From Rathayibacter sp. Leaf185 (GTDB lineage: Bacteria; Actinomycetota; Actinomycetes; Actinomycetales; Microbacteriaceae), in assembly GCF_001423885.1 (NCBI RefSeq), contig NZ_LMPP01000001.1, positions 1,155,543 through 1,219,542 of the forward strand: a stretch of DNA of 64,000 nucleotides. Direction: 5' to 3'. The notes beneath the pieces are model-generated. The model was not told the DNA's origin and did not search any database. It saw nothing but the letters and a program-made list of their open reading frames with translations. This document shows positions 57,935 through 64,000 of this stretch, piece after piece (position 1 is the stretch's first letter; the number at the start of each line of letters is the position of its first letter). The position numbers and the translations under genes are program-made.

Positions 57935-59185
57935 CTACTTCGTGGCGGATGCGGCTGCCGATTGCGCGGCCTTCAGGGCGTCCTCGGGCGACTGCGAGCC
58001 GCTGAGCGCGTTCTGCACCGCGCCCCAGAGCTGCTCCGAGATCTTCGGGTACTTCGTGCCGAGGTCGTCCGAGGTGCGGCCCTTCGCGGCCTGCACGGCG
58101 GTGACCCACGGCTCGAGGTCGGCGTTCTCGGCGACCTGCGCCTCCTGCGCGTCGGCGGTCGGAGCGATGTAGGACAGCGTGTTGTCGGTGGTCACCAGAT
58201 TGTCGGTCGAGGTGAGGCACTCGGCGATCGCCTTCGAGGTCTCGTAGCGCGCCGTGTCCTTCTGCACCGGGAGGGTGAGGAACTCGCCTCCGGTCGGTGC
58301 GGGCGCCGAACCGCCGTCCTTCGCGGGGATGGAGAGGATGCCGTAGTCGATGCCCGACGCCTTCGCGTTGGCGAGCTGCCAGGTGCCGTTCTCGCCGAAC
58401 GCGTACTCGCCGGTCTCGAACTCCTGCCAGCTCGTGGTCTGGGTGTTGCCGATGACGGAGTTGGGCGCGTAGCCCTGCTTCAGCCAGTCGGCCCACAGCG
58501 AGACCGCGTCGACGGCGTCGGCCGAGTCGAGCTCGGTGAGGTCGGCGCCCGAACCCCAGAACCACGGGAGGAACTGGAAGCTCCCCTCCTCCGTCCCGAT
58601 GCCCGAGAACGTGATCCCCTTGCCTCCGGAGGCGGTGACCTTCGCGAGCGCGTCGGTGAGGCTCGCCCAGTCGGTGATCGACGAGACGTCGACGCCGGCC
58701 TTCGCGAGGACGGTCTTGTTGTAGTAGAGCGCGAGGGTGTTCGCGCCGATCGGGACTCCGTAGGTGTCGCCGCCGATCTCGCCCGCCGCGAGGATGTTCG
58801 CGTCGATGTCGCCGGTGTCGAGGCCGTTGTCGGCGGTGGTGGTCAGGATGCCCGACTCGGCGAGCGTCGAGACCACGGGGTTGTCGACCAGCAGGAGATC
58901 GGGCGAGTTGCCCTGCTGCCCGGCGAGCAGCGCCTTGTTGGTGAGGTCGGTGGTGTCGTAGCCGGTGCGCTCGATGGTGACGCCGGCCTCGGTGCCGCAC
59001 GAGTCGATGAGCTTCGACCAGTCGGAGGTCTCGTCGAACTGGGGATACGGATCCCAGAACGTGTAGGTGCCGCCGGCGGAGTCGGTGGAGTCGCCTCCGG
59101 AACCGCTCGCGCAGCCGGTCAGCGCGGCCGCGGCCGTGCCCAGCAGGACGGCGGCGGCGAGGCCCCGTGAGTGCTTCCTCTTCAT
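57935..59185 (-). CDS. Extracellular solute-binding lipoprotein (arabinofuranoside-type ABC importer)
   Basis: 416 residues with a lipobox (AAALTGCAS). Family 1 binding fold: TYTFWDPYPQFD at the start, PDLLLVDNPVVSTLAESG and NTLALYYNKTVLAKAGVD in the middle, and an Ala/Ser-rich C-terminus. First gene of the operon with two permeases and GH127, so the ligand is probably an L-arabinofuranosyl oligosaccharide. GAAGGGAAC precedes the ATG. Confidence 0.9.
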   Translation of the reverse strand: MKRKHSRGLAAAVLLGTAAAALTGCASGSGGDSTDSAGGTYTFWDPYPQFDETSDWSKLIDSCGTEAGVTIERTGYDTTDLTNKALLAGQQGNSPDLLLVDNPVVSTLAESGILTTTADNGLDTGDIDANILAAGEIGGDTYGVPIGANTLALYYNKTVLAKAGVDVSSITDWASLTDALAKVTASGGKGITFSGIGTEEGSFQFLPWFWGSGADLTELDSADAVDAVSLWADWLKQGYAPNSVIGNTQTTSWQEFETGEYAFGENGTWQLANAKASGIDYGILSIPAKDGGSAPAPTGGEFLTLPVQKDTARYETSKAIAECLTSTDNLVTTDNTLSYIAPTADAQEAQVAENADLEPWVTAVQAAKGRTSDDLGTKYPKISEQLWGAVQNALSGSQSPEDALKAAQSAAASATK

Positions 59186-59250
59186 CGCGGATGTTCCCTT
59201 CGTCGTTGACGGGTGATGGTGCCGAGCCCGGGTTGTCCACCGGACCGAAA

Positions 59251-59328
59251 CTACTTTCTGCGGGTTCAAAGTAGACATGGTGCGGATCTCGCGTCAAGAG
59301 AAGCCAGATTTTCGGTTGACTTTCGGTT
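59251..59328. promoter_or_regulatory. Divergent control region of the GH127 operon and lacI
   Basis: Minus strand: TTGACG (59297-59292), 18-bp gap, TACTTT. CTACTTT (59251-59257) and AAAGTAG (59268-59274) form a palindrome over -10 and the start point, a likely LacI operator. Plus strand: TTGACT (59316-59321) lies within a direct repeat TTTCGGTT (59310, 59321; period 11), possibly the lacI promoter. Confidence 0.65.
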
Positions 59329-59382
59329 CTCTCCACTCCTGTGCCAGGATCAGCACTGACGCGCGAAGGGTGCCGTCGGACC

Positions 59383-59395
59383 GGAGGACGTCATC
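59383..59395 (+). promoter_or_regulatory. Shine-Dalgarno followed by a likely ATC start codon
   Basis: GGAGG (59383-59387), 5-nt gap, ATC at 59393. The frame is open back to a TGA at 59357 with no ATG, GTG, TTG or CTG before the HTH. Confidence 0.6.
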
Positions 59396-60406
59396 GCCGC
59401 ACGCAAGCCGACGGGCACGATCACGCTGACCGACGTCGCCCGCGAGGCGGGGGTCTCGATCGCGACCGCCTCCAAGGCCCTCAACGGCCGCGACCAGGTG
59501 CGCGCCGAGACGCGCCAGCGGGTGCTCGATGCCGCTGCGGCGCTGTCGTTCACGCCCAACCCGTTCGCCCAGGCCCTCAACTCGCGCCGCACCGGCACGA
59601 TCGGGATGCTCACCAACGATCTCGACAACCGCTTCGTGCTGCCGGTCCTGCTCGGCGCCGAGGACGCGTTCGGCGCCGGATCCACCTCGGTGTTCCTCTG
59701 CGACGCCCGCGGCGACTCCATCCGCGAGCAGCACCACATCAAGAACCTGCTGGCCAAGCGCGTCGACGGGATCGTCGTGCTCGGCCGCACCACCAACCCG
59801 CGGCCCTCGATCACCGCCACGATCCCCGTGCCGGTCGTCTACGCCTACGCGCCGTCGGAGGACGACCGCGACTCGTCGTTCACCCCCGACAACACGCTCG
59901 CCGGGGTGCTGGCCGCCCGCCATCTGATCGAGCGGGGGCGGAGGCGCATCGCGCTGATCAACGGCGAGCCCAGCTACTCCGCCGCGCACGACCGCGCCCG
60001 CGGAGTGGAGCAGGCGCTGACCGAGGCGGGCCTGCCGCTCGTCGGCGGCGACGTGCTCTACGGCCAGTGGTCGGAGAGCTGGGGGCGCCAGTGCGCCGAG
60101 ACGCTGCTCGACGCGCATCCGGATCTCGATGCCCTGATCTGCGCGAGCGACCAGATCGCGCGCGGCGCCCTCGACCACCTCCGCGAGACCGGCCGGTCGG
60201 TCCCCCGCGACGTCGCGGTCGTCGGCTTCGACAACTGGGACCTGCTCGTCGAGGCCGCCCGCCCGCCGCTGACCAGCATCGACATGCAGCTCGAGACGCT
60301 GGGCCGCGCCGCCGCGGAGGAGCTGTCGCACGCCATCCACGGGCGCGCGACGGCGGGCGTCCGCTCGATGCCCGTGCGGCTGGTGCCGCGGGAGTCGTCG
60401 GGCTGA
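59393..60406 (+). CDS. LacI family transcriptional regulator of the arabinofuranoside operon
   Basis: 337 residues if ATC at 59393 is used. The HTH (TITLTDVAREAGVSIATASK, ALNGRDQV) begins about 10 residues in; the next usable codon, a GTG at 59498, would remove the HTH altogether. The ligand domain is normal (IGMLTNDLDNRFVLPVLLG, FTPDNTLAGVLAARHLI, GFDNWDLL). It probably represses the divergent GH127 operon via the CTACTTT palindrome and responds to L-arabinose or its oligosaccharides. Confidence 0.88.
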   Translation: MAARKPTGTITLTDVAREAGVSIATASKALNGRDQVRAETRQRVLDAAAALSFTPNPFAQALNSRRTGTIGMLTNDLDNRFVLPVLLGAEDAFGAGSTSVFLCDARGDSIREQHHIKNLLAKRVDGIVVLGRTTNPRPSITATIPVPVVYAYAPSEDDRDSSFTPDNTLAGVLAARHLIERGRRRIALINGEPSYSAAHDRARGVEQALTEAGLPLVGGDVLYGQWSESWGRQCAETLLDAHPDLDALICASDQIARGALDHLRETGRSVPRDVAVVGFDNWDLLVEAARPPLTSIDMQLETLGRAAAEELSHAIHGRATAGVRSMPVRLVPRESSG

Positions 60407-60552
60407 GGCGGCTCCACGAGGAGGAGTCTCCGCACACCGATGACCGTCCGGCTCCTGCCGGCGGCGTCGATCGCATCGCCGAGCACCGGGTCGACGACGT
60501 CTTCCGACGCTTCGCTCGTCCCTCGGAGGCCGCGGTCCGTATCGAGGCGGAG

Positions 60553-61356
60553 CTACTCGCTGCCGGGAACTCCAGGATGATGCGGATCCTCCAGCCGACC
60601 GGTCCTCGCTACCGGGGAGGAGTTCCGGGCCGCCTCCGCGAGCCTGCCCGCGAGTTGTGCCAGGGCGGTCCGGAGGGACGGGAAGTCGGCATGCATCTCC
60701 CGTGGCAGATGAAGTGTCAGGACCGACGGCGGTGGTGCTCCACTGCCCGCCAGCGCGACATTGATCTCGAGGTTCCCCGTCTGCGACAGCAGCAGCTCCG
60801 TCTGCGCTCCTCGTGCGTGCTCCTGCACCCAGTCGCCGAGATCGGCTCGGGCCTGCGGCGCCAGTGAGGTGTACGCGTGGAACCGCTCCACCCCGCTGAT
60901 GATCTCGTCGGCGCTGAGGCTGTGGAGGATGGGGTCTCCACCCGAGCCGTTCCAGACGGTGGTGCGCATCCCCGGCCGGGGGTTGTACGGGAGCAGATGG
61001 ATCCCGAGGTTGACATCGACGCAGAGGTTGCGGGTTCCGATGAGGGTCTGGAGGCTGATCGTGTGCTCGTGCAGCACAGGATGGCGCTGCCACAGTCGTC
61101 GGAGGTTCTCGATCGGAGCGGACCCACCGACGAATCCGGCGCTGAGTCGCGAGAAGGCCGGCCCGGCGATGAGGCCCTCGCCCACCTTCTGCAGGAGTCC
61201 GGTGTCGAGCATCGTGCCGACGATGTCGGCGATGGAGCTCTTGGCGAGCCCGAGATGTGCCGATATCGCGGCAGGGGTGGCGACGCCGACGAAGGCGACG
61301 AAGTCGACGATGGCCACAGCGCGCCGGATGGCCGGGACGAGAGTCGGATCGGTCAT
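60553..61356 (-). CDS. IclR family transcriptional regulator
   Basis: 267 residues. The N-terminal winged HTH (AIRRAVAIVDFVAFVG, ISAHLGLAKSSIADIVGTM) is IclR-type; the C-terminal part (RHPVLHEHTISLQTLIGTRNLCVDVNLG to TGNLEINVALAGSG) is a divergent effector domain. Its ATG overlaps the stop of the second regulator (ATGA), so the two are made together. Probably controls the divergent SIS/binding-protein genes. The 146 bp before the lacI end hold nothing obvious. Confidence 0.82.
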   Translation of the reverse strand: MTDPTLVPAIRRAVAIVDFVAFVGVATPAAISAHLGLAKSSIADIVGTMLDTGLLQKVGEGLIAGPAFSRLSAGFVGGSAPIENLRRLWQRHPVLHEHTISLQTLIGTRNLCVDVNLGIHLLPYNPRPGMRTTVWNGSGGDPILHSLSADEIISGVERFHAYTSLAPQARADLGDWVQEHARGAQTELLLSQTGNLEINVALAGSGAPPPSVLTLHLPREMHADFPSLRTALAQLAGRLAEAARNSSPVARTGRLEDPHHPGVPGSE

Positions 61357-62444
61357 CCCCAGGCCTCGTACCTCTCTGCATCGGCCCGGGTGACCAGGTG
61401 CACGGGGAGGGAGATGACCCGCTGGTGCGGCCAGAATCCCTCGCAGACGTCGCGCGCGGACGCCAGAGCGGTCGTACCGAGCTTCGCCGGGTCCTGCGCG
61501 ACGGTCGCGAGAAGCGCGCCGCCGGCGAGGATCTGCTCGACCGCTCGGGACCGTCCGTCGACGGAGGCGATGGCCGTCCGGTGCGGAAGTCTTCTGACAT
61601 GGTCGGCGACGCCGAGCGCCAGAGGGTCGCAGACGGCGAAGACCCCGTCGAGGGGGCCGTGCTCGGCCAGGAGGCGCTCGACCGCGTCGCGGCCGGACTC
61701 CTCGTCCTCCACTCGGCCTCGGTAGCGGGCGACGACATGGTGTTCGGGGTAGTCGCTCAGGGCGTCGAGGAACCCCGCGATCCGCTCGGCGTTCGCGTTC
61801 TTCTGCAGGCCGTCGACGATCGCGAGCCGCGACCCCGGCGGGAGGTGCTGCGCGAGCTCCAACCCGGCGAGGAGGCCTGCCTGCGTGTTGTCGCTGGTCA
61901 CGGAGACGTCGACGCCCGCGATCCGGGTGCCGATGGCGATGACGGGCACTCCCTGCTCGCTCGACGCTCGCACGAGGTCGTCGAAGCCGTGCGTGGCGAC
62001 CGAGTCGACCAGGATCACGTCGACATCGTCATCGAGCAGCTCCTGCCACTGCCGACGCTGCCGTTCGATGTCGTCCCGGGCATCGTGCACCGTGACCTCG
62101 TCACCGGCAGCCCGTGCATCGGCTTCCACCGCGGTGATGAAGGTGCCGTAGTACGCGTTGCCGAGGTCCGGCACCAGCACGCCCAGCCGCAGTGAGCGCG
62201 GTCGGGCTCCGCGGGAGACCGCTCCGAAGACCGCGACCTGGGGGCCCAGCCAGAAGGTGCCGTCGACTCCGCGGGACAGGAGGCGTTCGGCGCTCAGCGT
62301 CTCGCAGATGCGGTCGACGCTCGTCCGCGGGAGGTCGAGTTCTCGGGCGATGGCGGTCACGGTCGCCGGCTTCCGCCACTCCCCGAGGAGCGACAGCACC
62401 GCGACAGCGTTCGTCACCGCGGGAGTCCTCGATCGCTCCCCCAC
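61353..62444 (-). CDS. IclR-type HTH fused to an RbsB-like sensor domain
   Basis: 363 residues from the GTG at 62444 (GGAGAGG 6 nt upstream). Residues 1-75 are an IclR-like HTH (VTNAVAVLSLLGEWRK, IARELDLPRTSVDRICETL, WLGPQVAVFG). Residues 85-350 are a periplasmic-binding-type fold of the RbsB group (LRLGVLVPDLGNAYYGTFI, VTSDNTQAGLLAGLELAQHL, GVFAVCDPLALGVADHV). LacI proteins normally have this sensor, so IclR HTH with it is unusual. It should sense a sugar and control the divergent genes. Confidence 0.85.
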   Translation of the reverse strand: MGERSRTPAVTNAVAVLSLLGEWRKPATVTAIARELDLPRTSVDRICETLSAERLLSRGVDGTFWLGPQVAVFGAVSRGARPRSLRLGVLVPDLGNAYYGTFITAVEADARAAGDEVTVHDARDDIERQRRQWQELLDDDVDVILVDSVATHGFDDLVRASSEQGVPVIAIGTRIAGVDVSVTSDNTQAGLLAGLELAQHLPPGSRLAIVDGLQKNANAERIAGFLDALSDYPEHHVVARYRGRVEDEESGRDAVERLLAEHGPLDGVFAVCDPLALGVADHVRRLPHRTAIASVDGRSRAVEQILAGGALLATVAQDPAKLGTTALASARDVCEGFWPHQRVISLPVHLVTRADAERYEAWG

Positions 62445-62578
62445 CGCGTGCCTCTCCTCGTGCTCCCGTAGCCCGTCCGACCGGACGTCCCCATTGTCGC
62501 CCACGAACGGGTTACCCACCAGTCGAACCTTTTGCCGATATATGGTGATAGCGTGATTTCTTGTCAAGGAGGACGTCC

Positions 62579-63172
62579 ATGAACGCCAGCACTGCCCCGC
62601 TCCCGGCCGGTGAGCATCGGCCCGCACCGCGGGAGGCGACGATCGCGCTGCGAGAGCTCGACGTCGCCGTCCACAGTGTGAGCGACGATGATCTCGACCG
62701 GATCGCCGGCCGCATCCTGGAGGCCCGGACGATCATCGGCGCAGGCGCGGGCCGCGAGGGCCTGATGATGCGGGCCCTGGTCATGCGGCTGTTCCACGCC
62801 GGAGTCAGCGCTCACGTCGTCGGCGACATGACCTGTCCCGCTGTCGGCGAGGGCGACCTGGCCATCCTGTCCCTCGGCCCCGGACGCCTGCCGACGATCG
62901 AGACGCTCGCGCGGATAGCTCACGAGGCGGGTGCGCGGACGATGTGCCTCACGGCGGAGCCGGAACTCGTGCCGGAGGGCCTGTTCGACGACGTCGTCGT
63001 CATCGACGCGCAGACCATGGCGTCCGACTCCGGCTCCGTCTCGGTGCTCCCCATGGGCAGCGCGTTCGAGATCGCGCAGCTCATCCTCGTCGACCTCATC
63101 ACCAACCGCGTGCGCGCCGGTGTCGCCGAGAGCATCGGCGACATGCGCGCACGCCACACCAACCTCGAATGA
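62579..63172 (+). CDS. SIS domain protein, 6-phospho-3-hexuloisomerase-like
   Basis: 197 residues. GAGAGREGLMMRALVMRLFHAG and VVGDMTCPAVGEGDLAILSLGPG are the SIS sugar-phosphate site as in HxlB; SGSVSVLPMGSAFEIAQLILVDL carries the catalytic Glu region. It would isomerise a ketose phosphate. No hexulose-6-phosphate synthase is visible in the window (it could lie beyond). AAGGAGG lies 6 nt before the ATG. First gene of the divergent unit. Confidence 0.88.
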   Translation: MNASTAPLPAGEHRPAPREATIALRELDVAVHSVSDDDLDRIAGRILEARTIIGAGAGREGLMMRALVMRLFHAGVSAHVVGDMTCPAVGEGDLAILSLGPGRLPTIETLARIAHEAGARTMCLTAEPELVPEGLFDDVVVIDAQTMASDSGSVSVLPMGSAFEIAQLILVDLITNRVRAGVAESIGDMRARHTNLE

Positions 63173-63251
63173 ACCTCCGGGCCGAGACGGCTCGCGAGCA
63201 TTTCCGCATCACCCACCACCCCGATCCCACAACGTTGTAAGGAGATCTCCC

Positions 63252-64000
63252 GTGATCAGACTCAAGAAGGTCCTTCCCGTGACCGCCCTCGCCGTCACCG
63301 CCGCCGCCGTTCTGGCGGGCTGCGGGTCGGGCGTCGGCGCCGATGCGAGCGGCAGCGCCTCGACGTCGTTCGTCAACATCGTCAAGCTGGCGGGCGGCGA
63401 CTGGTTCAACCGCATGGAGACGGGCAACCAGGAGTGGGCGGAGGACTCCGGCTTCACGGTCACCCAGACCGCGGGCGACGACTCCACTCCCGAGAAGCAG
63501 ATCGCCGTCATCAGCGACGTGATCCCGCAGCGCCCGGCCGCCATCACGGTCGTCCCGAACGCCCCGGAGAGCATCGAGGCCGTTCTCAAGCGTGCGCAGG
63601 ACGCCGGCATCGTCGTCGTCACCCACGAGGCCGCGGGCATCGAGAACACCGACCTCGACATCGAGGCGTTCAAGGACGAGGAGTACGGCGCGCACCAGAT
63701 GGACCTGCTCGCCTCGTGCATGGGCGACGAGGGCGGCTCCTACGCCCACTTCGTCGGCGGCCTGACCGTCACGAGCCACAACACCTGGGTGACGGCAGCG
63801 GCCGAACGCGCCGCCGCCGAGTATCCCGGTGTCACTCCGATCGGCGACCCGCTGTCGACGGACGAGAGCGCGGACACGGCCTACCAGCGCACCAAGGAGC
63901 TCCTCGCCACCTACCCCGACCTGCGCGGGATCCTCGGCTCGGCGTCGACCGACGTGGTCGGCGCGGGACGCGCGATCGCCGAGGCCGGTAAGGAGGACCA
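63252..64000 (+). CDS. Sugar ABC transporter substrate-binding lipoprotein (LsrB/RhaS-like), 5' part
   Basis: 249 residues seen; the gene runs out of the window. A lipobox (VLAGCGSG) follows the signal. VNIVKLAGGDWFNRMETGNQ, DDSTPEKQIAVISDVI and ITVVPNAPESIEAVLKRAQD are typical of the LsrB/RhaS branch of RbsB-type proteins, which bind AI-2, rhamnose or related sugars. GTG at 63252 has GGAGATC about 7 nt upstream. It follows the isomerase by 79 bp and should be in its operon. Confidence 0.88.
   Translation, partial: MIRLKKVLPVTALAVTAAAVLAGCGSGVGADASGSASTSFVNIVKLAGGDWFNRMETGNQEWAEDSGFTVTQTAGDDSTPEKQIAVISDVIPQRPAAITVVPNAPESIEAVLKRAQDAGIVVVTHEAAGIENTDLDIEAFKDEEYGAHQMDLLASCMGDEGGSYAHFVGGLTVTSHNTWVTAAAERAAAEYPGVTPIGDPLSTDESADTAYQRTKELLATYPDLRGILGSASTDVVGAGRAIAEAGKED

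Noticed and set aside
56076-59336. Single long minus-strand frame of 1086 codons
   Set aside because: Only the last 272 codons are a permease; the rest is an out-of-frame shadow of the other permease and binding-protein genes.
59294-61738. Minus-strand frame of 814 codons opposite the lacI gene
   Set aside because: Antisense of well-supported lacI and IclR genes, low complexity and rich in arginine; no family similarity.
62520-62560. Promoter in the AT-rich stretch before the SIS gene
   Set aside because: TTGCCG and GATAGC can be paired in several ways; I could not choose one with confidence.
1-64000. tRNA, rRNA, IS elements and prophage genes
   Set aside because: I looked for CCA-type tRNA ends, transposase and integrase motifs and terminal repeats and saw none; a tRNA scan would settle it.

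Overview
The window is high-GC, densely coded actinobacterial DNA. Several features point to the family Microbacteriaceae, with a Rathayibacter/Clavibacter/Curtobacterium-like organism as my best guess. These are small proteins of a family I know from that group (DUF7882 type), an intergenic inverted repeat with GCTGGTCGAGTAG-type ends, and many leaderless genes in which a TAnnnT -10 box lies 6-7 nt before the start codon. I see no rRNA, tRNA, CRISPR array, IS element or phage module.

Region by region. 0-5.3 kb: end of a RibD_C-type reductase, an anchored hypothetical protein, two tail-to-tail DUF7882 paralogues, a disulfide-type flavoprotein, a VOC protein, an acetyltransferase and an ABM monooxygenase. 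5.5-12.1 kb: a split Asp23/Gls24 envelope-stress locus. One arm (minus strand) carries Asp23, DUF2273, Asp23-like, DUF6286-like, AmaP, then an Asp23 protein with an amphipathic tail and a membrane protein; the other arm (plus strand) carries a sigma factor and two more Asp23-like proteins; an AraC regulator lies between them. 12.2-20.3 kb: small zinc-ribbon and membrane proteins, a second AraC regulator with phased direct repeats upstream, two paralogues of another small family, a hydrolase, a GlcD-type oxidase, an MFS permease, a third DUF7882 protein and a YefM/RelE-type toxin-antitoxin pair. 20.3-24.9 kb: a LacI-regulated sugar ABC transporter with three in-phase operators. 25.3-32.2 kb: aquaporin, esterase, flavin-dependent monooxygenase, and a molybdate-responsive regulator with modABC.

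32.3-45.5 kb looks like an accessory block: a TetR/SDR/SDR module, a patch of gene remnants, and a gluconeogenesis-flavoured cluster. The cluster has Ldh-type malate/lactate dehydrogenase, a long GapX-type GAPDH, ABM, a GntR regulator, a CitMHS transporter, aldehyde dehydrogenase, a cupin-ABM fusion, an internally deleted malate:quinone oxidoreductase and GTP-dependent PEP carboxykinase. Near-identical operators sit in both promoters of this cluster, so one GntR protein probably controls citrate/malate entry, conversion to oxaloacetate and PEP, and the GAPDH step as one unit.

45.5-54 kb: a MetE-like methyltransferase, a TerC-type transporter behind a probable manganese (yybP-ykoY) riboswitch, a decayed HTH/nucleotidyltransferase pair, MarR, a GntR regulator with a wrecked methyltransferase, a TRIC-type channel, an alpha/beta hydrolase carrying the same operator as the GntR gene, and an SDR/NTF2 pair with a perfect palindromic operator. 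54-60.4 kb: an L-arabinofuranoside uptake and hydrolysis operon (GH127 plus ABC importer) with a divergent LacI regulator. 60.5-64 kb: two IclR-type regulators (one fused to a periplasmic-binding-type sensor), a hexuloisomerase-like SIS protein and the start of an LsrB/RhaS-like binding protein, probably a less-described sugar system.

The most unusual signals are two regulators (sigma factor and LacI) whose only plausible start is an ATC codon 5 nt after a strong Shine-Dalgarno sequence, the GntR operator shared by two promoters, the phased operator arrays, and several clearly decayed genes.
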